DNA of 52,641 nt from Mycobacterium sp. (GTDB taxonomy: Bacteria; Actinomycetota; Actinomycetes; Mycobacteriales; Mycobacteriaceae): positions 1 through 52,641 of the forward strand of contig NZ_SCRH01000031.1 of the NCBI RefSeq assembly GCF_004298145.1. The letters run 5' to 3'. Under the pieces are notes generated by a model that saw only the letters and a program-made list of their open reading frames with translations, had not been told where the DNA came from and made no database searches. Shown piece by piece: positions 9,374 through 16,386 of this stretch. The first letter of the stretch is position 1. Every line of letters begins with the position of its first letter. The translations under genes were made by a program, and so were the position numbers.

Positions 9374-9880
9374 CTATCCCCGGAACCGTTCGCGGCGCAG
9401 GATCGATGCCAGCAGCCCCATACCGCCGACCATGCACATCAATCCCGGCGCGGCGATCGGCGGGCCCATGGGCACGTTGTAGGACGCGTGTTTCCATCCG
9501 CCCGGCTTGCGCGCGACGCCGCGCGCGTGCAGGTATTCGCCCATCAGCCCGTTGGCCGTGTAGATGCCGGCGGTGATCGGCAGCCAGAGTTTGGCCCAGC
9601 GCCGCGAGAACACGCCGCCGATTCCGGCGACGACCACCGGCGGGGTCACCACGATCGGGCTCCACATCCACTTGTTGCCGAAGCTGGCCTTGTAGTGCTC
9701 GAAATAGATTTCGGCCGTCGTGACAAGTGCCGCAATGGCGGTCAACCCGGACAGCGAGCGTTCGAAACGACCGTGTGCGACGTCGTACAGCGCCCGCTCG
9801 GCCAGTACTGAGACCTCGCCGAGTCCATCGCTGCCGGCGGTGCGGCCCTTACGCCGTCCGCCGTTGCCCAGCAACAACAT
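9374..9880 (-). CDS. Small integral membrane protein heading the GMC operon
   Basis: The 168-residue protein has about four hydrophobic segments: SLSGLTAIAALVTTAEIYF, SPIVVTPPVVVAGIGGVF, LWLPITAGIYTANGLM and a C-terminal GLMCMVGGMGLLASIL. An Asn/Gly/Arg-rich N-terminus lies outside the membrane part. It starts at ATG 9880 with AAGAAGGGA five bases upstream. As first gene of the six-gene operon it may anchor the GMC complex or link it to the quinone pool. No family was recognised; function is inferred from position only. Confidence 0.7.
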   Translation of the reverse strand: MLLLGNGGRRKGRTAGSDGLGEVSVLAERALYDVAHGRFERSLSGLTAIAALVTTAEIYFEHYKASFGNKWMWSPIVVTPPVVVAGIGGVFSRRWAKLWLPITAGIYTANGLMGEYLHARGVARKPGGWKHASYNVPMGPPIAAPGLMCMVGGMGLLASILRRERFRG

Positions 9881-10432
9881 GTGTATCCCTTCTTCGCTCG
9901 CGTCCTGCCGGGCCGGCGATCACCGGCCCGGGGTGGTCTCCTCGGTGAAACGGTTGGCAGCTTCCGCGCACCGTGGGCACCGACGTGGGCGACCGCACGA
10001 ATGCGTGGTTGATTTCGTGAGCGTGCTCGCCACCCAAATCCGTCGTTGTGTCGATCAAGCGACCTCGCCTTCGGGCTGGAAGGAACACAGTCTGGCGGTC
10101 TCCAGCCCCAACACCGTCAATGACGGTTGTGGCAGCCGCCCAGCGCGTCAGGCGTGTACCCGGTGTCCTGGTGCACAAACGAGCTCGCAGTTGATTCACA
10201 GCGAGCCACAAGGCGGTGCGGTCGGGAGCATTTGACAGCCTGCCGCGGATTCCCGGTGGAACGGTGACGAGTGTGTCGATCGGTGATCGCGACATCGAAG
10301 TGACGATGCGGCGCCATGCCCGGTTGCTGCGCGGTGTCATCCGCGCTCACCGCGCCGTGGCCCGGATACCGTAGGAGGACAGGCATTACGCCGATCGCGG
10401 CCATGGCGTAGAGCAGGCGCCGCACGCGAGAT
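9881..10432. other. 552-bp intergenic region upstream of the GMC operon
   Basis: It lies between the operon's first start codon (9880) and the end of the TetR gene (10433). Besides the hairpin at 9908-9931 no convincing gene is present: the open frames crossing it have no domains, poor start sites and shadow-like composition. The operon promoter must lie here or within the TetR 3' end, but no consensus pair was identified. Confidence 0.5.
9908..9931 (-). promoter_or_regulatory. Perfect 9-bp hairpin in the GMC operon leader
   Basis: CCGGGCCGG and CCGGCCCGG flank a 6-nt loop. It sits about 27 bp upstream of the first start codon, between any upstream promoter and the ribosome-binding site. It could be an attenuator, a protein-binding palindrome or the terminator of an unseen upstream transcript. 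No U-tract follows it. Confidence 0.5.
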
Positions 10433-11017
10433 TCACTCGGGTCGAGGTGAGATGCGGGCGAGGCTGGCGATCTCGGGACGGAGTTCCTCGAACGTCTGGG
10501 GGTGTACGCTCCGCCGGACGAGCACACCGAGGACATACGCGAGGATCACTCTGGCACGTGCGGGTGCCTCGTCCACGCCGGCGTCGGAGAGCAAGCTGGT
10601 GAGCAGGTCGATCAGGCCGTCCTGCAGGCGTTCGACCTTGTCTACGTGTCCGGTGCGCGTGACCATCGTCCAGTACTCGAACCACACCAACGACAGGTTC
10701 GGGTGGCGATCGAAAACGCCGAGGTAGTCCTCCAGGACGGCCCAGAACCTTGACACCGGATCGTGAAGGCCGGTACCGGCGTGCGCGATCCCCGCGGTCA
10801 GCTCGGCGAAGAGCGACTCCATCGCCGCGTCGATGATCTCCTCGGTCGTGGAGAAGTAGTAGTGGATCAGCCCTTGATTCAATCCGCCCGCGCGGGCAAT
10901 CTCGCGTGTCGTGCAGGCCGCCGGGCCGACGTCGATCAAGACGCTTTTGGCCGCATCAATGATCTGCCGCCGCTTGCGCAGTTGCTTGGGTGACAGCTCC
11001 TCGATCTCCACTGGCAT
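10433..11017 (-). CDS. TetR-family repressor, divergent from the 11154-15496 operon
   Basis: The 194-residue protein has an N-terminal helix-turn-helix at about 15-62 (RRQIIDAAKSVLI..TTREIARAGGLNQGLIHYYF) and an all-helical ligand domain. The HTH is typical: a Gly-Leu-Asn turn and the IHYYF recognition-helix end. It is transcribed away from the catabolic-looking operon, and the shared region contains a 46-bp dyad over that operon's promoter, so it probably represses that operon and perhaps itself. The ligand is likely a substrate or intermediate of that pathway; this is inference. Confidence 0.88.
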   Translation of the reverse strand: MPVEIEELSPKQLRKRRQIIDAAKSVLIDVGPAACTTREIARAGGLNQGLIHYYFSTTEEIIDAAMESLFAELTAGIAHAGTGLHDPVSRFWAVLEDYLGVFDRHPNLSLVWFEYWTMVTRTGHVDKVERLQDGLIDLLTSLLSDAGVDEAPARARVILAYVLGVLVRRSVHPQTFEELRPEIASLARISPRPE

Positions 11018-11052
11018 GCACGCACCTTAAGCGCCCGTACGGATGCTCACCA

Positions 11053-11081
11053 TTGACAAGGCTCCAGCCGCCCATTAATTT
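11053..11081 (+). promoter_or_regulatory. SigA-type promoter of the 11154 operon
   Basis: TTGACA (11053-11058), a 17-bp spacer and TAATTT (11076-11081) form a near-consensus promoter. Predicted transcription start is about 11088, giving a ~65-nt leader to ATG 11154. The -10 box coincides with the left arm of the dyad, so a bound repressor would block polymerase. Confidence 0.7.
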
Positions 11082-11121
11082 GGGCATGCAACCAATAAAT
11101 ATTGGTCACACGCCCAAATTA
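11076..11121. promoter_or_regulatory. Nested dyad operator, probably TetR-bound
   Basis: Outer arms TAATTTGGGC (11076-11085) and GCCCAAATTA (11112-11121) are perfect complements. Inner arms ACCAATA (11091-11097) and TATTGGT (11100-11106) are also perfect. Both pairs share one centre at 11098.5, so 34 of 46 bases obey a single two-fold axis. The size fits two stacked or overlapping TetR dimers. Confidence 0.75.
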
Positions 11122-11153
11122 TGTCGGGCGGAGCGGCCCGGAGCGGAGGCGCG

Positions 11154-12161
11154 ATGACACGGATCGCCGTCTACGGCACCGGGCAGTACGGGCAGGCGGT
11201 GGTGCGGCTCGCCGAACGACGGGGCTGGCAGATCGTGGCGGCGTTCAACCGGGCGGGCGCCAAGGTGGGTCAGGACGTGGGCCGGCTCGCCGGGCTGGAC
11301 CGGGACCTCGGGGTGGTGGTCCAAGACTGCGAGACAGTTGACTTCTCGGCGCTGGAAGCCGACATCGGTGTTGTCACCATGACCGACCGGATCTCGGAAA
11401 ACTTCGACGCCTACCAGCGGCTGCTGGGGGCGGGCTGCAACGTGATCTGCCACGGCGGCGAGGCGATCCATCCCGTGGCGGTCGATGCGGACCTCGGTGC
11501 CCGGATTGACCAGCTGGCACGAGCCAACGCAGTCACCTTCACCGGCACCGGTATTTGGGACATGTCCCGGGTATGGTCCGGGCTGCTGATCACCGGGCCA
11601 TGCACCGAGATCACCTCGCTCTACCACCGCAGCCTCACCGACACCGAAGGTTTTGCCAAGGAGATCCTGCTGGGCACCGGCACCGGCATGAGCCCCGAGG
11701 AGTTCGACCGCACGGTCGGCGCCGCGAACGCCTCCATGGGCGGGCTGTACCCGATCGTGATGCACCTGGTGCTGTCGGCCCTCGGCTACACGGTGACCTC
11801 CTGCACCGAGCGGCGCGAGCCCGTCCTGCTCGACCGAGCCTTTCACTGCGAGGCGATCGGCCGCGACCTCGAGGCCGGCAGCTGCGCCGGCATGCGCTCG
11901 GTGATCGAGGCCGAGACCGCCGAGGGCGTCACCGGGCTGGCGCACATGGAAGCGCGGGTGTTCTTCCGCGACGACGACATCGAGCACATGCATTGGGAGG
12001 CGGAGGGCCACCCTTCGGCGCGGATCACGGTCGAGCGCGACGACGCCTCGAACATGACCATCGCCTCGTTGTTCAACAGGATCCCAGACGTCATCGCCGC
12101 CCCACCGGGCATCCAGCTCATCACCCAGCTCGGTCCGATGACCTCCACCGCCAGGAAGTGA
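11154..12161 (+). CDS. Dihydrodipicolinate reductase-like NAD(P)-dependent dehydrogenase
   Basis: The 335-residue protein begins RIAVYGTGQYGQAVVRLAERRG, a Rossmann nucleotide-binding fold with GTGQYG at 8-13, followed by the layout of DapB-like and 2,4-diaminopentanoate/amine dehydrogenases (GCNVICHGGEAIHP, then a mixed alpha/beta C-terminal domain). The reaction is probably reduction or oxidation of a small substrate; true DapB is unlikely because length and context differ. The ATG at 11154 is preferred over 11121 because GGAGG lies about six bases upstream and 11121 is inside the operator dyad. It is the first gene of the TetR-controlled operon. Confidence 0.75.
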   Translation: MTRIAVYGTGQYGQAVVRLAERRGWQIVAAFNRAGAKVGQDVGRLAGLDRDLGVVVQDCETVDFSALEADIGVVTMTDRISENFDAYQRLLGAGCNVICHGGEAIHPVAVDADLGARIDQLARANAVTFTGTGIWDMSRVWSGLLITGPCTEITSLYHRSLTDTEGFAKEILLGTGTGMSPEEFDRTVGAANASMGGLYPIVMHLVLSALGYTVTSCTERREPVLLDRAFHCEAIGRDLEAGSCAGMRSVIEAETAEGVTGLAHMEARVFFRDDDIEHMHWEAEGHPSARITVERDDASNMTIASLFNRIPDVIAAPPGIQLITQLGPMTSTARK

Positions 12162-12166
12162 GCCCT

Positions 12167-12940
12167 ATGACCAATCCACTCGACTACACCGGCAAGACCG
12201 TCCTCGTGGTCGGCGGTACCAGTGGGATCGGTAACGCCATCGCCTGCCGTTTCCGCGACCACAACGCCACCGTGCACATCTGGGGCACCCGCTCCGGCCT
12301 CGCGGACTACGCGGACGAGGGCACCGACCTCGACGGCATGAAGTTCAACCAGGTCGACGTGTCCGACCACCATGCCGTAGAGGCCTTCAACTCGGAGTTC
12401 GACGTCCTGGACGTACTGGTCTGTTCCCAGGGCGCGATGTTCAATCTCGGCGAGTACGAGATGGACAACTTTCTGCGCGTGTTGCAAGTCAACGTCGGTA
12501 GCCTCGCCGCCGTGTCGTTCCGGTTCAAGGACATGCTCGCCGATCGCGGCGGCTCCATCATCATGATCAGTTCCATGGGATCGGTGCTGGCAGTCCCCAG
12601 CTCCCCGGCCTACTGCTCCTCCAAGCATGCGGTCACCGGACTCTGCCAGAGCCTGGCCATGGCGTGGGCCGCCGAGGGTGTGCGAGTGAACGCCATCGGC
12701 CCCGGCGTGTTCCCCTCCCGCCTCGCCAAGGTCATAGTGGAGAACGCGGACTACCTCAACGCCGTGGTCTCGAAGAATCCCATGGGTCGCCTCGGCAGAC
12801 TCGAAGAGATCGGTGACGCCGCGCTGTTCCTCGGCTCTCCCATGGCCAGCTATATCACCGGCCACACACTCATGGTCGACGGCGGTCACACCCTCAACGA
12901 CATCGTCAACCACAACACCGCGACCGCGGCGGTGACCTAA
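12167..12940 (+). CDS. Short-chain dehydrogenase/reductase
   Basis: A classical 257-residue SDR: cofactor loop GGTSGIG (16-22), structural Asn109, catalytic Ser136, Tyr149 and Lys153 (YCSSK), and the family's C-terminal ITGHTLMVDGG. It starts five bases after the preceding stop with AGGAAG eight bases upstream, and its stop overlaps the next ATG (TAATG). It probably oxidises or reduces a hydroxyl/keto group in the operon's pathway. Arg42 in the WGTRSGL stretch hints at NADP use, but that is weak. Confidence 0.88.
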   Translation: MTNPLDYTGKTVLVVGGTSGIGNAIACRFRDHNATVHIWGTRSGLADYADEGTDLDGMKFNQVDVSDHHAVEAFNSEFDVLDVLVCSQGAMFNLGEYEMDNFLRVLQVNVGSLAAVSFRFKDMLADRGGSIIMISSMGSVLAVPSSPAYCSSKHAVTGLCQSLAMAWAAEGVRVNAIGPGVFPSRLAKVIVENADYLNAVVSKNPMGRLGRLEEIGDAALFLGSPMASYITGHTLMVDGGHTLNDIVNHNTATAAVT

Positions 12941-14130
12941 TGACGACCCTGAAGACGACCACCTTGGATGCCGACGCCGTCATCGCCGAAGCCGTCGCCC
13001 GCAGCGGACTACGTGACTTCGGCCCGGACGACTTCATCGAACCCCTGCGGCGATTCACCTGGGCCTGCCACGACGACGCACACATCTCCGCGGAGGGCGC
13101 GGCGGCGATTGCCGAAACCCTAATCGGCAAGTTGATCAGCCGGTTACGGTTCGAAGACGACCTCAAACGCCACCCGGAGATTCTCGACGAACCGCTGGTC
13201 TCTCCGCTATTCCTCATCGGCGCCGGCCGGGTCGGATCCACCAAGATGCACCGGCTACTTGCCAACGCCGCCGGTATCCAGTCGCTGCCCTTCTGGCAAC
13301 TCCAGAACCCCGCACCCAGCCGCGACGGCACCGACCAGCGGCAGGCTGCCTGCGAGAGTTTCTGCACACAGATCGAGCACGGGCTCCCACAGTTGTTCGC
13401 CGCGATCGAACCGGTGGCCGACGAACCAGACGAAGAGGTCCACCTGTTCGACCTCACGATGCGCCAGTTCTACTTCAGCGCCCTGGCCTATACCCCCAGC
13501 TACTTCGACTGGGTCCACGCCCAAGACTGGCAGTCGCCCTACGAATACCTCAAGAAACTGCTGCAGTACCTGCAGTGGCAGAACGGCACCGCCGGCCGAC
13601 CGGTGCTGCTCAAGGGCCCGTTCCACACCCCCTACATCGACATCATCGCCCGGGTGTTCCCCGACGCGAAGTTCGTGCAGATCCACCGCGACCCGGTCAC
13701 CTGCGCCGCGTCGCTGGGCAAGGTCGCCTGGATGCTCCAGGGCATCGCCCACGGCACGGCTACCAAGCACGAGTACGGCCGGCTCTTGGAGGACTACCTG
13801 GTGCGCTCTCTCGTCGGCAACCTCGCTCCGCGCGAACAGCTCGCTTCCGACCAGATCACCGACTTCTACTACGAGGACGTCGTCGCCGACGCGCCAGCGC
13901 TGGCCGAGAAGATCTTCCAGTTCTGGGGACAGCCACTGACCGACGCCGACCGGGCCGCCATCCGCGACTGGGAGGCCACCAACCGTCAGCACAAGTACGG
14001 CAGGTTCGAGTACTCCCTCGAGGAGATGGGTGTCAACCGGGTCCGAATGGAGACCGAACTTGCCCCCTACCTCCAGCGCTTCTATCCACCCACTCCGCCC
14101 GCACCGTGTTCCGAGGAGACAATGAAGTGA
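12940..14130 (+). CDS. Sulfotransferase-family protein
   Basis: The 396-residue protein has the P-loop-like PAPS site FLIGAGRVGSTKMHRLL (about 91-107, matching the usual GRSGTTLL pattern with altered residues) and the 3'-phosphate site HRDPVTCAASLG (249-260). A KGPFHTPYI segment matches the family's KSPxH block. Mycobacteria carry many such proteins beside SDR genes. Val replaces the typical Ser in the first loop, so true sulfotransfer should not be assumed. It is translationally coupled on both sides (TAATG and GTGA). Confidence 0.8.
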   Translation: MTTLKTTTLDADAVIAEAVARSGLRDFGPDDFIEPLRRFTWACHDDAHISAEGAAAIAETLIGKLISRLRFEDDLKRHPEILDEPLVSPLFLIGAGRVGSTKMHRLLANAAGIQSLPFWQLQNPAPSRDGTDQRQAACESFCTQIEHGLPQLFAAIEPVADEPDEEVHLFDLTMRQFYFSALAYTPSYFDWVHAQDWQSPYEYLKKLLQYLQWQNGTAGRPVLLKGPFHTPYIDIIARVFPDAKFVQIHRDPVTCAASLGKVAWMLQGIAHGTATKHEYGRLLEDYLVRSLVGNLAPREQLASDQITDFYYEDVVADAPALAEKIFQFWGQPLTDADRAAIRDWEATNRQHKYGRFEYSLEEMGVNRVRMETELAPYLQRFYPPTPPAPCSEETMK

Positions 14131-14507
14131 TCGCGTCCACCACTGACACCACCCGCGTGACGCTGGAACGCATGTATGCCGCCGCCCACGACAGCGACGT
14201 GGCCGCCCTCGCAAGTCTCATGCACCCCCAGGTCCGCGTCGATGAACCGTCGTTCCTGCCCTACGGCGGCACCTACACCGGACTCGACGAATTCGCCGCC
14301 GTCTTCACCGAGGCCGCCAAAGTGCTCGACATGCCCAAACTGCGCATCCACAGCATCACCGCCGAAGACGAGAACGCCTTCGCCATCGTCACCGTCCCAC
14401 TCGTCGACTCCGCTCAGACGATCAGCATCGTCGAACACTGGACCGTCGCGGACGGCCTGATTACCACGGGTCGCATCTACTGGTTCGACCGTCCCACCGA
14501 GACATAG
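14127..14507 (+). CDS. SnoaL-like small protein
   Basis: The 126-residue cone-shaped alpha+beta domain (NTF2/SnoaL type) has the pattern ERMYAAAHDSDVAALASLM..YGGTYTGLDEFAAVF and ends with VEHWTVADGLITTGRIYW. Such proteins are isomerases, hydrolases or ligand-binding accessory proteins. The GTG at 14127 overlaps the previous stop (GTGA) with GAGGAG eight bases upstream, fixing the start; a nearby ATG at 14123 is out of frame. Its catalytic role cannot be specified. Confidence 0.8.
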   Translation: MIASTTDTTRVTLERMYAAAHDSDVAALASLMHPQVRVDEPSFLPYGGTYTGLDEFAAVFTEAAKVLDMPKLRIHSITAEDENAFAIVTVPLVDSAQTISIVEHWTVADGLITTGRIYWFDRPTET

Positions 14508-14551
14508 CGCGACAGGCTCACCCATATCCCTACAGTGAAAGGACGACCCGA

Positions 14552-15496
14552 ATGCGCGCTTGGCGCAAGCTCGGTCCGGGCGGAGACCTGGAAGTGTCGG
14601 TGATCGACGAACCGGTCCCCGGACCGGGGGAGTTCGTCCTGGACGTGCACGCCGTCGGACTGTGCCACAGCGATGTCACCATCGTTGACGGGCCGGGTGA
14701 GCAATGGCTGGCGAAGATGCCGATCACCCTCGGGCACGAGGTGGCCGGGGTCGTGTCCGCCCTCGGCGGCCCGTCCGACGACATCCGGATCGGCGACCGG
14801 GTCGCCCTGCTCAGCCTCGACTTCGGCAACTGCCCAGGCATCTCCCGCGACGGCGGATACGCCGCGAAGACGATCGGCCGGATGGACAGCTTCGTCCCGA
14901 TCCCGGAAGGCGTGGACTTCGCCTCGGCGGCCGTCGGGACAGACGCGGGCATGACCGCGCACCACGCCGTCCGCGCAGCGGCCGTCACCTCGGGCACCCG
15001 GGTCGGAATCATCGGATTGGGAGGCCTGGGCACTATGGGCGCACAGCTCGCCCAGCACCTCGGAGCCGAGGTCTACGCAGCCGAAACGCGCGACGAGGTC
15101 CGCGAGCACTCCGCGCGCTACGGGGTCACCGCATGTTTCCCCGACGCCACCGGATTTACCGGCCTCGATCTGGATGTGATCATCGACTTCGCCGGCGTCG
15201 GCACCACCACCGCGATCGCGGTCGGCACCGTGAAAGCCGGGGGAACGGTGGTGGTCGTCGGCCTCGGAGCGTTCGAGTCGACCATCTCTACCAACGCACT
15301 CGTCACCAAGGCCATCACTCTCACGGGCTCACTCGGTGGCACCCGCGAGGACGTCGAAGGCATCTTCGCCGCGATGGCCGCCGGCGCGATCAAGCCCGAA
15401 ATCGACCCAATCCGATTCGATGACATCGGCGAAGCGATATCCCGCCTCCGTGCGGGCGCCGTACGCGGACGCTTCGTCGCCCAACTAGCCGACTGA
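14552..15496 (+). CDS. Zinc-type alcohol dehydrogenase lacking the structural-zinc lobe
   Basis: The 314-residue medium-chain dehydrogenase has a catalytic domain with GLCHSD (Cys38) and GHEVAG (His62/Glu63), and a Rossmann domain with GLGGLG (155-160). The lobe that normally binds a second zinc through four cysteines is reduced to a short loop with one Cys (Cys94, FGNCPG), which explains the length of 314 against ~340-350. It starts 44 bp after the SnoaL gene with GAAAGGA about nine bases upstream and ends the operon. It probably interconverts an alcohol and aldehyde/ketone. Confidence 0.85.
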   Translation: MRAWRKLGPGGDLEVSVIDEPVPGPGEFVLDVHAVGLCHSDVTIVDGPGEQWLAKMPITLGHEVAGVVSALGGPSDDIRIGDRVALLSLDFGNCPGISRDGGYAAKTIGRMDSFVPIPEGVDFASAAVGTDAGMTAHHAVRAAAVTSGTRVGIIGLGGLGTMGAQLAQHLGAEVYAAETRDEVREHSARYGVTACFPDATGFTGLDLDVIIDFAGVGTTTAIAVGTVKAGGTVVVVGLGAFESTISTNALVTKAITLTGSLGGTREDVEGIFAAMAAGAIKPEIDPIRFDDIGEAISRLRAGAVRGRFVAQLAD

Positions 15497-15617
15497 TTGG
15501 ACCACCAGCAGCCACGCTTGCTGCCAGTTGCCTGCCCTGCCTCATGTACGGCAGGACTAGCGGTTCGGCTATCACCGCGCCGGCGTTCTCTGGCCTATCG
15601 ATTTGCCTTCACCGGGT

Positions 15618-15636
15618 GTTGTCGGATGGCGACAAC
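15618..15636 (+). terminator. Terminator-like hairpin after the dehydrogenase operon
   Basis: GTTGTCG and CGACAAC pair perfectly around a 5-nt loop, about 120 bp after the operon's last stop. There is no U-run, as is common for mycobacterial terminator candidates, so termination is inferred. Confidence 0.4.
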
Positions 15637-15699
15637 CGTCCGCCGTGGCGTTGTGCGGTCCGGGCAAAACCCGCCGCGCGTGCCCGCGTCACTCTGGAA

Positions 15700-15717
15700 G
15701 TCAGGGACCACCCTGAC
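15700..15717. other. Perfect 7-bp hairpin
   Basis: GTCAGGG and CCCTGAC flank a 4-nt ACCA loop. It could be a second terminator for the preceding operon or a regulatory palindrome for the short frame that begins 31 bp later. Confidence 0.4.
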
Positions 15718-15747
15718 GACACCCATACTGCGAAAGGATAAAGCACG

Positions 15748-15771
15748 ATGACGAGTCCTCGACGTGGTTGA
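15748..15771 (+). pseudogene. Possible remnant of a truncated gene start
   Basis: ATG at 15748 is preceded by GAAAGGATAAAGCACG, a strong ribosome-binding site resembling that of the alcohol dehydrogenase gene, yet the frame ends after seven codons (MTSPRRG). It may be the 5' end of a sixth operon gene lost by deletion, or a tiny leader peptide. Confidence 0.3.
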
Positions 15772-15837
15772 CACGGTGGGAATACCGACAAACCCTCAAT
15801 TCTTAGTTAACACAAGTGATTTCGAGGTCTGTTTCCC

Positions 15838-16320
15838 ATGCTTGTCGCCAATAAGGCCCGCCATAACAAGTTCCGCGCACACCCGCCTGCGGGCACCCGG
15901 CGCCTGACATCCGGGCATCCCGGCATGTCGCTGCGCACACACTTCCAGCCCGGCATGCTCATCGTGCAGGCACGCGGGGCGATCGAGGCGGGCAATGCTG
16001 CCCGGCTGAGTGACCACATCACCGATCTGGCGAACCCCGGCCGTCCCTTGATCCTCGACCTTCGAGGTGTGAATTTCATGAACGACGACGGCTTCTATGT
16101 CTTGGTCAGAATCGCCGAGTGCTCGCACAGAACGGGGATGCGATGGGCGCTGGTAGCCAGCGAGGCCGTCGATCGGCTCCTGAGTGTCACGCCCAGCACC
16201 TACCGGCTACCCATCGCAGCCTCGGTGGATGAGGCCATGCAGCGGTTGACATCTCACGACCCGGCTTGGGCTCTACCGCACCGGGTCGTCACTACCGCCA
16301 AGGAGCTCACGAGGTGCTGA
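15838..16320 (+). CDS. STAS-domain protein (anti-sigma-factor-antagonist-like)
   Basis: The 160-residue protein has a STAS fold at about 32-140: LIVQARGAIEAGNAARL, then LILDLRGVNFMNDDGFYVLV. In true anti-anti-sigma factors the corresponding motif is DSSG, with the second Ser phosphorylated; here it is NDDG (82-85), so an Asp occupies the phospho-site. It could be a constitutively phosphomimetic form or a non-sigma STAS partner. ATG 15838 was used; ATG 15925 (MSLRTHF) is closer to the domain start and also possible. A baeRF-like gene follows, suggesting a stress role. Confidence 0.78.
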   Translation: MLVANKARHNKFRAHPPAGTRRLTSGHPGMSLRTHFQPGMLIVQARGAIEAGNAARLSDHITDLANPGRPLILDLRGVNFMNDDGFYVLVRIAECSHRTGMRWALVASEAVDRLLSVTPSTYRLPIAASVDEAMQRLTSHDPAWALPHRVVTTAKELTRC

Positions 16321-16386
16321 TACGAGCAGACGGTTGGCAAACAGTATTGACTGCCCACGGGCCGGCGAAGAAAGAGGTGATGAACG

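Larger units (their letters stand above)
15497..15837. other. 341-bp intergenic region with two hairpins and a dead start
   Basis: It follows the operon and precedes the STAS gene. It contains perfect hairpins at 15618-15636 and 15700-15717 and an 8-codon frame at 15748. An isolated TTGACA occurs at 15768-15773 without a matching -10 box at normal spacing. No full gene is present. Confidence 0.5.

Noticed and set aside
9849..10340. 163-codon minus-strand frame upstream of the GMC operon
   Set aside because: Overlaps the membrane-protein start, has no domain, membrane segment or ribosome site, and its composition looks non-coding.
10117..10536. 139-codon minus-strand frame with a short hydrophobic stretch
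   Set aside because: Overlaps the TetR gene in another frame; the hydrophobic part is too short and isolated to support a protein.
15768..15809. SigF- or SigA-type promoter for the STAS gene
   Set aside because: TTGACA is present, but no -10 box is found at 16-19 bp and GGTT/GGGAAT spacing is far too short for SigF.
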